Source of the DNA: Lithospermum erythrorhizon
Lineage: Eukaryota > Streptophyta > Magnoliopsida > Boraginales > Boraginaceae
DNA: 64,000 nucleotides
Assembly: GCA_019722365.1 (NCBI GenBank)
Contig: JADFUC010002381.1
Location: forward strand, 201,001-265,000
Reading direction: 5' to 3'
A model generated the notes under the pieces. That model was not told the origin of the DNA, did not search any database, and worked only from the letters and a program-made list of their open reading frames with translations. Positions 38,700-50,630 of the stretch are shown piece by piece. The position numbers and the translations under genes are program-made. Each line of letters starts with the position of its first letter. The stretch's first letter is position 1.

Positions 38700-41600
38700 T
38701 TTCCAGAGAAGTCGGCAAATGGGAAACTAGTTGTGGGACCTAATTGCTTATTAATTAAGATTTTTTATTCACACTAAATTCCAGTCGACGTCAATTTTTT
38801 TACTCAAAAAATTATGTGTAAACCTAACGAGCCACTCATATATCCTTGCATACTTTTGTCTTACTAGCCCATTAAATAATGGATTCACATTTGCCACATG
38901 GTCTGCCAGCCCGTTCGGGTCCTTTTAGCGTCTTGATAAAAAAGGGTGAAAGCGAGTCGGCTAAGCGGCCTCCCGGGAATTCAGAATTACAAGGAGTAGT
39001 TGAATCGCGGGATATTAATGCCGATTGAATTGGGAGGCAGAGCACACAACTTTAAGCAGGCAATCTGAGATTACAAACACCGTGGCTCGAGCCGCAATGA
39101 AAATTTGAGGTCATAGGCGTTAGCTCGTTTAACTTTCTGGGTTGGTATCTTGTGAGGGGACGAAAGAATATATTGCAAACAAGATTTAAACCCAATGAAC
39201 TCCTTGTGGAACCCAATACCTCGCTTTTGGGACTTGATGTATATATTAATGGATCTGGGTTATTAATTTTATTAAAAAAGTAGGCATATTAAGTTATATA
39301 TACTACTCATATAATGATATAATCTCTATTTTTACATCAAGTCATCAACATACAACAATTTTTCATAATCTTAGTTTAGATTTTTTAAGTTTAGTGAAGA
39401 GGTCACAATTGATTTTATTAAACAAGAGGCAAAATTCAAAATTTGTGAATAACTCTTCTATGGTGACCGTGACCGTGTGTATGGAGTCGGTCATCTTAAG
39501 CCTCACATAATAACTCAAGTTGGTCCAATGAATAATCTATTGTTCCTTATAAAATGAACTAATGGTGTTATGTTACTTTTGTTTTCATGCATGTTTATGT
39601 TTTTATATTATGCACGATTAACTTATACATTTCCAATTGCAAAGGTATTGTGATGTCTAACAAAAAAAGTTGATGTGTCCTTTAGTTTCATGCACAATTG
39701 CACACCTTCTTTAGCCATGCATCGCACTATGTTTTAAGAAACAAATAAGAAGAAGATTAATTTGCTTAGGTTAATCATTAAAGAATATCGATAAGACTAG
39801 GGGAAATGTGTGTTTGCAACTGAACAAGTGGCATGCATTATCTGTATCATCTACTTCGTATTATTATGTGTGTGACGAATATTTAATTTATTTATAGATA
39901 TTGGGTTGCTAAGTGGGTGGGTATCATCATGTAATCAAAAGCAAGCTAATTTTTGGCATTAAAATGGTCATCCCATTCTTGGAAGTTGGAATATCTACTG
40001 GTGGGTCGTTTGGGCAAGGTGGACAAGGAACTTGACACCCATTAGCATCCAGCCACCCACCTACTGGCTAATCGCATACGTGGCAGTCAATTTTCGTTTA
40101 TAGCGGTAGTTGACTAACATAAAGTTTATTATGTTTCTCACCCAATATTTGCTTCAAACTACATACTCTATTGCAAACATGATAGTTTAATTATTCGGAG
40201 TACACAATATTTAACTAGTGAATAAACTATACGGATTACATAATATTTAGTGGTGCCTAGAAGAAAGTCTATTGGATCGTAACAAAAAAGTGTATAAAAC
40301 AATGGACATTAAAAACAACAGAAGACCATTGAGAGTTTGATGCTTCTCTTGCCAGTTATTAGTAATGGTAAAAAGATTTCTCATGTGAATGAGAACTTCA
40401 AATAGTGCCGCTTTTAAGTGGAAAAAACAGTCTACTTTCTGAATGTTCAATTTCAAAGTTGTTGCCGTGTTCATGATGAACATTGACTTCTTATTTTCAT
40501 TTCTTATTTTCTGCACACGATTATTACAATATAGTACAATTTATAATATCAGGCGTATTACATTAATGAGATAATGGATTGTTTCCATTGGACTCATCAG
40601 ATAAGGTATGAGAATTTGTTCACCAATATAAAGACTACTACTTCGTATAACTTTATTACTATGCCCTTTAATATCATTATTATGAATATAAAGACAACTC
40701 ATCACAAAAAATATATGGTAATGATGGGCTAATTTTGATATCAAGTTAAGTTGAGACGAAGGTAGAGTTTCGAATTAATTAGCTCGTTCACAATGCTTAC
40801 TATCAACCCAACATACTTAATTCGAACGAAGTGAAATAAAGTCTAGCTCGAGTTCAATTCCTTATTGTTCGAGCGAGCTATCAAACCAAATTTTATCTTC
40901 TTAAGTGGTGTCAGATATATCACTTATATGAATAAGTAATCTTCAATCAGTTTTATGTTGAATCATTTTTTTAACAAGCTAGTATCACTTAACTATTAAT
41001 TACAAAGTACAAACAATCTTAAAAATTAAAGGTGAGCAGGGATTATTAGAATTGAAAAATAGTTGAGGTTAAAAAATCATTGGAAATGAGGAAATAATAA
41101 TATTAGGACAATCAATTTCTCAAAACGCGTGGTTGTTTTTGCTTGTTTGTGCAGGATTTTGGCGGAACTCACGAATGCTCAGCAATTTTTTATGTGGTCA
41201 TGAAGCTTTTATCTCTTGTCCGGGCAATGCTTATCTTTTAAGGCATTTTTGATGCCTTTTCATTATATAGGCATAAACAAAATACATAGTAAAATGGTAT
41301 ATTACTGCGTAAGCAGAAGTGAAAGGTATGTTCTGGCTAAAATAGTATTTTATACATAACATTCTGTTTAAAGTATATGGATAAAATAGCGCCTTTCTTT
41401 CTTACTACTTAGCATGACCCTTTGATTTACGCTAGGCCGACCACGGGTTCGAAATTTCACGGCAACTGAAATCAAAGAAACCCCCAATTAATTCGCTGCG
41501 ATAATCCAGTCATCAATCCCAACCCCGCTTGAGCCCTAAATTTCTCAACTTTAACAAAAACAAAAAAAATTCAAACACTACAAAAAAATATACAAGCTAA

Positions 41601-42493
41601 GAAGTTCGAAGTTATGCGTAAGTAATGATATATAAATGCTTATGATTCATGCATATAAAGTTACATGCATACAAAGTTGAAAGTTTTCTTAAATCATCTT
41701 GACATTAAGATAATGGGTTCTCGTTTACATTATCAAGATAGGATTTTTTAATCTAGTGTTGTCAATAACAAAGTGGTAGTGTGGTGGCGTGGTATTCTTG
41801 ATTGATGTTGGATTTAATTAATATAATATCACCTTGTTTAAGTAATTTAGCTGAGTAATTTAGTTTGATTTTATTTCAATTTTTAGATTTTATAGTTTAT
41901 ATTTTATATTTGATTGATGATTGGAGTTGTTTATTAATGTTGATGAACTGAAATAGAGACATGGGCACTTCGTTTTTGTAGTTTGATCCAACATGAGATG
42001 GATAAACTTGTGAATTGAATTAATATCTTGATTTAAGTTAGATTTTGCTTTAAATTAATTGAATCTCGCGATAGTTAAATGAGCATTGATCTATATCTGC
42101 TACTGTGTGGAATTCAATAATTAGTTGTTACAGGGATGGTGGGGGGTGGAGATTTATTTTAGTTCATTATCTTTGAGTGTAGTGTTATGAGCAAAATAGT
42201 CGTTTTAGTATAATATATTTATTTATTTTATGTGTTTAAGGGTAATATAGTCGTTTCTTATATTGTATTGAAAGTGGAGTGCAGGTGTTAGGAATCACTT
42301 AATGAAAAAGAAATTAGAAATATCAGAAAAAAATCTGCCAGATAAACGAGATACAAAGTTTGGGAACAGATATAAAATTAAGTAATTGTTCAGTGTCTGG
42401 GCAAAAACACATGTTTTGATATAAATAATCCCAGTCTTATCAAAACCTCTGAAACCTCTGAAACACGCCCACTTTTTCCACAAATCCACTCAC
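38700..42493. other. Gene-poor intergenic DNA
   Basis: No supportable gene. The open frames here (40247-40516 and 40541-40744, minus) have no recognised features. The stretch 39950-40100 is less AT-rich but non-coding as far as I can see. Confidence 0.4.
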
Positions 42494-42502
42494 CTATATA
42501 TC
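42494..42502 (+). promoter_or_regulatory. TATA box of PP2C gene
   Basis: CTATATATC lies about 65-73 bases upstream of the start codon at 42567. Confidence 0.5.
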
Positions 42503-42566
42503 CCTTTATTCCACTCTTCACCATCCCAAATTGTTGTCCACTTTCTACACAAAACAATTAAAAAAG

Positions 42567-44979
42567 ATGTTCCCATCATGGTGCAGGCCCTTAGAGGAGT
42601 GTTTTGGGAGGGGGAGAGGTGATGAATTGATGTGGGATTTGGATTTAAAGCAACATGCTTCTGGGGATTTCTCTATTGCAGTTGTTCAGGCTAATTCCAA
42701 CCTTGAAGATCAGACTTCTGTCTTTACTGCTCCTTCTGCTACTTATGTTGGTGTCTATGATGGTCATGGTGGTCCTGAAGCTTCCATCTTCGTCAATCAA
42801 CGCCTTTTTCCCTATCTCACAAGTAATTATCTACTTTATTTTCTGCTTCAAAAGGGTATCTTTGCTTTTATGTGATTCTATAATTTTGTCAATTTAGTTG
42901 TTTTGAGAAATTGTTTTCATTTTATTGATTATGAAGATATATGGTGTTTCCTTTTTAATTTATCAACTGAATTTTGTAGAAATTAGCAAACGACTTCAGA
43001 TCTTAAGTAATCGAGATTGAATGGAATCTTAGGAAAAAAGTTAATTAGAGCTAAAACATTTGTCGTATGTAGTTTCTGATTAGTGATCGGAATTGATTTG
43101 AAAAGATTGTTGGCCGTATGGTGATTTAGCTTTTAAGAATCCAAGTTTAGATTCTTATCGGTTTTTATTCATCAAGTGTTCAAACAAGTGTTTTTTTATT
43201 TTATTTGATATGTAAGGAAATGAAATTGCTCTCTATTCTAAAGAGTGTTCTATAATTTTGTGTAGAGTTTTCAATGGAGCACGGTGGGTTATCAGTTGAT
43301 GTAATAAAGAAGGCGTTTAATGCAACGGAAGAGGATTTTACCCGATTGGTGAGGGGATCGTTTCCATTTAAGCCAAAGATAGCTACGGTTGGATCATGTT
43401 GCTTACTTGGTGCAATTTCAAATGATGAGTTGTTTGTAGCGAACCTAGGAGACTCTAGAGCTGTTTTGGGGCGTAAGGGTTTACATGGGGAGAATAGATC
43501 GGTTGTGGCGGAAAGATTATCAACTGATCATAATGTTGCTGTTGAGGAAGTGAGGAAGGAAGTTCAAGCTCTTCATCCTGATGATTCATCTATAGTGGTT
43601 CATTGCCGTGGAGTTTGGAGGGTGAAGGGTATAATTCAGGTAATGAGACAAAGCTATGCCGTAGAGGAGATTGGTTGCATAAATGAGACCATTCTAGTGA
43701 AGATGCCTACAAAATGGCCATTTTTATGTGCATTCGTATCACCTTTTCGTTTCGTGTTCTTGCACTCTTCATAGTGAGTAATTGAGTTGTTTCTTTAGGT
43801 GTCATCCACGGGTATTTAGCTTCTTGCATAATTTTTTTCTTTACGTTTTTTCTCTCAAGTTTGTTCGTAAGAAGCATGAGAAAAAATATTTTTGTATTTT
43901 CTAAAGGGTCGATGTCTTCTTCCCTATTCTTCCAGGGATCATGTCCTCTGCCTCTTGGTCCAATTTCTCATGCAGCTGAAGCAGCAAGCTTAATGCTCAT
44001 GAGATGTTGTTGAAGAAATCCCAAAGTCAAGTCTCATGATCCTAGTCCTAGGGAACATATCCGCCCTTTTCATTTTGCAATTCTGAATATGGTGATTTAT
44101 TTTGACATACTGTCCTCATGTAAACCTAAGATATATGTTTTCTTGCGTTATCACGACTTGAAGGTATGCATGACAACCTGTGAAGGACATGGGTGAATGT
44201 GGGGTATAGATGTTGTAGAAAATAACAATAACGTTTCTAATTGGCACATTTTCTGCTTTCAGGTCTCAAGATCTATTGGGGATGTTTATCTCAAGAAGCC
44301 GGAGTTTAATAGGGATCCAATTTTCCAACAATTTGGCAACCCAGTTCCTATGAGGCGACCAGCATTATCAGCAGAACCTTCAATTGTTACCAGAAAGCTC
44401 AAACCACAAGATTTATTCCTGATATTTGCTTCAGATGGCCTGTGGGAACATCTAAGTGATGATGAAGCTGTCAAAATAGTCTCCATGAGCCCTAGACCTG
44501 TAAGTTCCAATCTTTAGAAGATAGTGATGTAGCTCAAGCTATTATCGACGTATTGTCTCCTGATGTACATTTGTTAACTGAACCTTCATTTCGTTGCATG
44601 TTTCAGTAATTGTTATCTAGAATTTTATGATATCCATTCCTTGCATGTTTAATTATTTGTTCAACTATAGGGAATAGCAAAGAAATTGATTGGAGCTGCC
44701 ATTCAGGAAGCCGCTAAGAAGAGGGAAATGAGGTACAAAGACATTAGGAAAATTGAGAAGGGAACGAGGCGTCACTTCCATGATGATATTTCTGTTATTG
44801 TGATATATCTTGATCAACACAAAAACTCCTCACATATACGCAATCAGAACTCGTTTGGTTGTATATCTGCCCCTATTGATATATTCTCTTATCAAAGTTA
44901 TTCAGGTGAAGTTGTCAAGAATGATAACTCATTGCAGCTGGAAAACCGAAAAACTCATGGAGAGTTACCACTACTGTGA
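42567..44979 (+). CDS. Clade D protein phosphatase 2C
   Basis: Four exons, 42567-42822, 43266-43639, 44263-44499 and 44671-44979, give 391 residues with clean GT-AG introns. PP2C motifs are present in order: [31 protein letters not shown] (metal-binding Asp), [67 protein letters not shown] and [14 protein letters not shown]. The [11 protein letters not shown] insert and [22 protein letters not shown] string mark clade D, Mg/Mn-dependent Ser/Thr phosphatases that dephosphorylate plasma-membrane H+-ATPases and are inhibited by SAUR proteins. The N-terminus [14 protein letters not shown] is typical. The C-terminal 60 residues after LDQHK are variable. The exact member is not identified. Confidence 0.92.
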
Positions 44980-45151
44980 AATAGATGTCTATGGGGTCGA
45001 TAGTAATATGATTGTGAGACAATTGTTTGGAAAATGTAGATAGATAAGGAGGAGCTTGATGCTCTTGTATAGATGCTGATATGTCCTGAGCATAGATCTT
45101 TACTCGAAAAAATGATTCTTTTGTTCTTTTAATCAATTTATAACTTGTTGA

Positions 45152-45281
45152 ATGAGCACAACCAGTTTTTTTTTTTAAAAAAAAAACCCACCCACCGCCT
45201 CATGAGAATCGAACCCAGACCTCTAAGTCACTGGAAGGCTTCCTAACTACTAGGCTATTCAATGTTCTCATGAGTACAACC
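45152..45281 (-). mobile_element. tRNA-derived SINE
   Basis: On the minus strand an A-box-like TAGCCTAGTAGTTAGG (45257 down to 45242) is followed by a B-box GGGTTCGATTC (45216 down to 45206) and then a T/A-rich tail at 45167-45186. The element is flanked by a near-perfect 12-base duplication, ATGAGCACAACC at 45152 and ATGAGTACAACC at 45270, as expected of a target-site duplication. A short, fairly young SINE copy downstream of the PP2C gene. Confidence 0.7.
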
Positions 45282-45615
45282 TAAATCATGAGGAATTTGA
45301 GCAAACTAACATAATCGATGAAAAAGAGACAAGATACATCATGTTCAAATGCATTTTATTATTGATAAAAAAAATGCATTTTATTGATTTCTACTAAAAT
45401 CTCTTAAAATCCTAATTTTGAAGTTGTAGTAGTGATCTTTACAAAATGGTGGATGGATTTGTAATGTTTTACATTTGGACGTAACTAATAAAATATTAAC
45501 GCCACTTCCTGCATTCTAAATACCTTTGTGAGCTTGAGTAAAATATTGTAAATACCCTTCTCTTGGAGTGTGATAGTACAGGAAGCTTAAGGTGGGGTTG
45601 TAGATTTAAGGTACG

Positions 45616-46441
45616 ATGAGCACAACCATGTTGGTAGCTGAAACCATCTGGAAAGATATCGAATCAACGCATTCAGGTCCATCTCAATTTCTCTTTCACT
45701 TCGATCTCTCAATTCTTGCTAACTTGTTCTCCATTTTGTTGCTTCCATCAGTCACCGATGATCACCTCTCAAAGTTAGTATCTTTAACTAATTCTTTATT
45801 GTCATTTCTTTTTATCATTTAATCTTCCGTTTAGTTGAGAACATTAGTGTGTGTTTATAGATTGCATTTTCTATTCGGGAAGAACTTAGAGAGAGCAACA
45901 CGAATCATTGACCAGAAAGGAGTTCAGAAGATTTCTGGTCAACCAAGTGGCCGCTCTATTTTTCTGGTTATTTGTTATATGCTGTCAACTCACCTAGTAT
46001 TTCTATTAGTTTTTTTCCTTTTTAATTGCAAAAATGCTAAACAAGTGTGACCATTTTTCTTTTTGATAATTAGTGTCGATTTGGTTTCTTGATATAGGTG
46101 GTGGGAGAATCAAAAAGGAAAGAGGAGTATCTGTGTTTTCCAGAACACTATTGTGCTTGTTATTCATTCTTCTATGACATTGTCAACAGAGGGGAACAGC
46201 TTTGTGTAAGATTGACATGTTTTCTCATTCATTCAACCCAATTCTTTTAGTTGTTTTTGTTTGTCATTTTCCCTTTTCATTTGGTTTCGGTTCGATCATT
46301 ATGTGATATTCTTTTCCTTCTGCTATGGGTTACTCCCAGTGTAAGCATCAATTGGCTGCAAGACTAGCTGCTTGTTTAGGGGCTTGCATTCACGTTGAGG
46401 TGCCTGATGAAGAACTGGCTTTACTACTTTCGAAGCTCTAA
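45616..46441 (+). CDS. SWS1: SWIM zinc-finger protein SWS1 (ZSWIM7-like)
   Basis: Four exons, 45616-45773, 45861-45966, 46098-46205 and 46340-46441, give 157 residues, the usual length for this family. After an N-terminal helix (AETIWKDIESTHS) comes LHFLFGKNLERATRIIDQKG, then PSGRSIFLVVGESKRKEEYL, and the SWIM motif C-x-C...C-x-H spread over HYCACYSFFYDIVNRGEQLC and CKHQLAARLAA. Zinc is held by these Cys and His residues. The orthologous protein pairs with a RAD51 paralogue (SWSAP1/Shu-type complex) and promotes RAD51 loading in homologous recombination and meiosis. The four-exon structure and intact zinc ligands indicate a working gene. Confidence 0.88.
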
Positions 46442-47365
46442 CTATGTTTTAATTCGAGAATTGATGCATAAACTTCGCAACCTTAGAACTCAAGTTCTTC
46501 ATTACCAGCTTGTTGCTATTGCCTTTTACTAGAGAATACTTTAATTGTCAGGACTACTTCGATTGTAGGAGGTGCTTATGAAAATTCCTGTTTTGATCTT
46601 TTTGTTCAAAAAGACTGATGCTAATGGAAATCGAACATGAACCTTGCAGAGTATGGCAAAGACCTTAAGCCACATCTTAATAACTCGTGTTATCTACTTA
46701 ATGACCTAATGCGCTTATCTAATTGAATGATAACTGGTGTGAACTGCAGCACATCTGTGTTTGAGGAGATACAATATTAACTCTCATAGGAGGTTAGTTA
46801 ACATGATAGAATTAATTTAGCATCTAGTATAACATTCATGAATATATGATGAAATACAGATTCGAAGGTTCAAAAGAAAGCAGCACTAACATTACCAGAG
46901 TTCAACTACGTAGTACAAAAACATAAGCAAAACTTCTTAGCAAAAAATTAAAGTTGATTGTAGCACAAGACTAATCTTCATCTAAACGTTGCATTGAGCG
47001 CATTGCCTTCAATTTCCTACAGCATCTCATCCCCCCATACCAAAAACTGCCAATGGTTCAGGCTTCCTCACTTAGGAAATGAGACTTAACGATATAAAGA
47101 CTTACTGTCATGCAAAAGATTTTTCTTTAAGCTTTTCATAGAATTGTGATCTTCATAACAGGATCACAGAATACAAAACTTCATTTAGAAACAGCATAAC
47201 CATTCAAAGGGAAAATTGAGTGGCCGCACAAGAAAAGTAAGCATTCATCAGCAGGCAGTCGCCACATCACAGACTCGATGCGACAATAATATTATCTACT
47301 TGTTACAGTATTATACGAATAGTCCATTGAGCAGAACATCTTCCAAGGCAATTAAACACATCGAT
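46442..47365. other. Intergenic, with weak SINE trace
   Basis: A B-box-like sequence (minus strand GTTCGATTTCC, 46636 down to 46626) suggests a decayed SINE around 46570-46690. The remainder up to the SWIB fragment shows nothing else; I looked for the second half of a SWIB domain here and did not find it. Confidence 0.35.
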
Positions 47366-47640
47366 AATGTTGGACCTGAAGGTTTTGTAGTTTGATGTAA
47401 GCCCAGATGTGCTTAAGGGCTTGAGTGCGTGGAATCTCAGAGACACCACCAAGAAAGTCATTTCACAGGGACCCCTTGCAGTAGCAACCCCATTATCTGA
47501 AACCCTGGCCTTTGCTGTCTCTGCTCACCTAGCGCTTCCGACGCGGTCATAAAGTCACCCTACGCGGCTGCACTGTGCTGGATGGCTTAGTCAACGCTCC
47601 GGGGACAAGTCCAGTCAATATTCCAAATGATAACGCCATT
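47366..47640 (-). pseudogene. SWIB-domain protein fragment
   Basis: The minus strand encodes DFLGGVSEIPRTQALKHIWA followed by YIKLQNLQ, the first half of a SWIB/MDM2 domain (FLG-x-x-E-x-x-R-x-x-A-x-x-x-IW-x-YIK-x-xNLQ), and ends at a plausible donor (CAG then GTCCAAC). Upstream, MALSFGILTGLVPGALTKPS from 47640 looks like an organelle-targeting N-terminus, but between the two there are several in-frame stops and at least one frame change. The second half of the domain (CDEKLK...) was not found within 400 bases downstream. Small SWIB proteins act in chromatin, nucleoid or organellar DNA packaging. This copy is a broken fragment. Confidence 0.75.
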
Positions 47641-48820
47641 TTTATACCATGAGATACGCTTTTTAATAGATAAGAAAATCTGTGTATTTGTGCTTTTAAG
47701 CTTTCCTTCAGCCCATACACTGGGAAGTCCATGTTTATTGACAGGTAGTCACCTTCAACTTAAATGGACTTGCTCCATTATATCCTTGTTTATGAAGACT
47801 CTGTTTCATGATCTTGTCAATTTAGGTTACTAAGAGTATATGTTAGAGGTTATCTACGTAATATCCTTAAATTAGGCACTCTACTTCTCCCATGTGACCC
47901 TTAAACAAATAAAGTCATAAAACATTCACTGTTCAATCCGAAAAAGGGACCATACCGGCGAGTTTGAGCTTCTAACGTCTCTGTGTTTCACACTCTCACT
48001 TCATTATCCGTGACCATATATCTGCACAAATGCCTGCCCCATTGCTTTAATCATAACCAATAAAACCTCCAAATTCTTTTAATTCACATTTTCATTTCAC
48101 TATGCCATAATAGTTGATCAAGACTGAGTTAATGTATTTGTCGGTTGGGCAGAGATAGCTAGGTGCCTTGAAGTCTTGAACCAGATTTGGCAATTTACTA
48201 CGAGTATAAAACCATAGTATGACTCTCTCTTATGGTAATCTTGATATAGATATACTAACGATTTCAGCTTATTAGTTCTATCTAAGGCTACATGCTGAAA
48301 TAAAACACACTAACCCAGATCCCCATTAAGATCAATAAATCAATTTTTGTACTCAATTGACCTGTATAACTTCCCTAATTTTACAGATAGCACGTATGAG
48401 ATATATCCAGTGCTATTGTATTTGTATAAATATTCTTACGGATTTATGTGATATTGAACAGTGCTTCTGGCATTGGGGACGTTAATAATTACGATGAAAG
48501 TAATCATCGGAGGTGGATTTATAATTCAAAAGTCAGACAAATTGGAATGAATGGTAAGTTTGGTTGGAATTTATTGTTTGGCTTGCGTATAATTGATCTT
48601 ACTTGTCAAACTGATATACGTTATTATGATGATAATTATATCGCCAGCATGCATATATAATCAACCATTAGCGGCTTCAAACTTCAATATTTATACAGGG
48701 AGGACAGTGTTTATTCTTGTTGATTGGAACCAAAACAACTAATCGTACGTCAACTTATGATCAAATACGTAGATAATAATAACCAATAAACCACCACACT
48801 ACTAAACCCCCATATGGCCG
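47641..48820. other. Intergenic and AGP promoter side
   Basis: No gene was recognised; the small frame at 48448-48660 has no family features. Confidence 0.35.
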
Positions 48821-48822
48821 CA

Positions 48823-48830
48823 TATATATA
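48823..48830 (+). promoter_or_regulatory. TATA box of AGP gene
   Basis: TATATATA about 100 bases upstream of the arabinogalactan protein start codon at 48929. Confidence 0.5.
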
Positions 48831-48928
48831 CGTCTAAGTTATCCTCCTCGTCATTCATTCCGCTACTTCTTCGCATTTCTTTGTGTGCAATCAAACAATT
48901 CAAATAAGTAACCTCTAGTTGCTTTAAA

Positions 48929-50630
48929 ATGGATCGAGGCCTTGCTATTTTGATTGCTTTGATGTGCATATTATTTGCTGACGTTGGTGGCCAAGCTCCG
49001 GCAAACTCACCGACTCCAACAACCTCTACTCCACCATTTTCATCTCCACATGCAGCTGTCAAGACTCCTTCACCTACGATCACACCAGCTTCACCATCAA
49101 CAACAACTACACCACCATCTTCATCTCCTCAGACAAATGTTCATACTCCTACACCATCTTCATCTCCACCAACTGACAAGACTCCTTCACATGTAGTCGC
49201 CCCAACTTCACCACCAACATTGTCATCTCCTCCAACAAATGTTAAGACTCCTACACCTGTGGCAACACCATCTTCATCTCCACCACCAACTGACAAGACT
49301 CCTTCACAAGTGATCGCTCTAGCTTCACCACCAACATCAACTACTCCACCTTCATCTCCACCGGCAACTATTAAGACTCCTGCACCTATGGCTACACCAT
49401 CTTCATCTCCATCATCAACTGCCAAGACTCCTTCCCCTATGGTCACACCGGCTACACCACCAACAGGTACTCCACCATCTTCATCTCTATCGCCAACAGT
49501 TAATTCTCCTGCACCCGTGGTCTCACCAACATCACCACCACCAACAACTACTTCACCATCTTCATCTCTACCTCCAACTGTTCAGACACCTCCACCTGTG
49601 ACCATAACAGTTTCACCACCACATGTTGCTACTCCACCAGTTAGTAGTTCACCGCCTCTAGCTTCCACACCAACTGTTGTTCTTTCACCAACACCAGCTA
49701 CTCATCCTTCTCCACCACCCTCATTAGCTATCTCACCTACTCCCACCATCTCTCCACCAACACCACTTGCTTCTCCACCAGGTACTCCTCCTTCTCCACC
49801 ACCCTCAGCTCCCTCACCTACTCCCACCGTCGCTCCACCAACACCGCTTGCTTCTCCTCCAGCTAAGGTCCCAGCTCCTGCTCCGACAAGTTTACCAACA
49901 ACTCCGACACCATCACCATCAACATTATCAAGTCCTCCAATTCCGCCTACCGATGGTCCTGCTCCGGCTTTCGATACTCTCGCACCCACTCCCGTTGCCA
50001 CTGATGACACTACGGTTTGTGATTTATTTTCATTTTCTGAATTTTGAACTATATTTTAAGACATTTATCTGCTTAATATGCTCGTACTAATATTATTTTT
50101 GTTGTTAGGGGGTTCATAGACCAAATATTTAGTTAAAGAAATAGACGTTATCAAAATATTAATCACGTATTTAACCTATTAAAACATGACACACTTATTT
50201 ATAATGCATGTATCAAATTAATGTGTCTTGTAAAATATTGAGTTTTCATTTAGATCAATAATTACAATTATAGAACGGAAGAATGTGCATATCCCATGGA
50301 ACCTACCAGCCTCCCCGTTAGACATCAACTTGTTAAGGATTTGATCCTTAGAATAATAGGTTAACTAGAATCTATAACTTTTAATTCAAATACTCTATGT
50401 TCGATTACATCTATAAACACAAGCTAACTTCATTGCCTAATTAACAATGTTTGCATTCTCTTTGAGACTTCATAATTGCTGCATTGTAATAAAATTAGAT
50501 GAGCTCTAATTAACAGATGATTTTGCTTTTGTTGTTTTCTAAATTTGGGAAACAGAGTGGAGGGAGGAGTTTGATGGCAATGATGGGGAGCTTGGCAATT
50601 GGTCTGATTATCTCTCATACGTTGATGTAG
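48929..50630 (+). CDS. Classical arabinogalactan protein, GPI-anchored
   Basis: Two exons, 48929-50014 and 50556-50630, give 386 residues. Residues 1-22 are a signal peptide (MDRGLAILIALMCILFADVG). Most of the rest is Pro/Ser/Thr/Ala-rich with dispersed SP, TP and AP dipeptides, which specify Pro hydroxylation and arabinogalactan attachment. The middle (about 49130-49480) is built from imperfect tandem units of roughly 43 residues with the words TPSSSPPPTDKTPS and TIKTPAPM. The second exon supplies SGGRSLMAMMGSLAIGLIIS plus HTLM, a typical GPI-anchor signal (small residues then a hydrophobic tail); without splicing the protein would end DLFSFSEF and lack it. The product should sit on the outer plasma membrane and in the cell wall, where AGPs act in wall organisation and signalling. 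The member cannot be named. Confidence 0.85.

Noticed and set aside
49141..50010. Gly/Val-rich frames opposite the AGP gene
   Set aside because: They are mirror frames of Pro/Thr repeats; no independent evidence.
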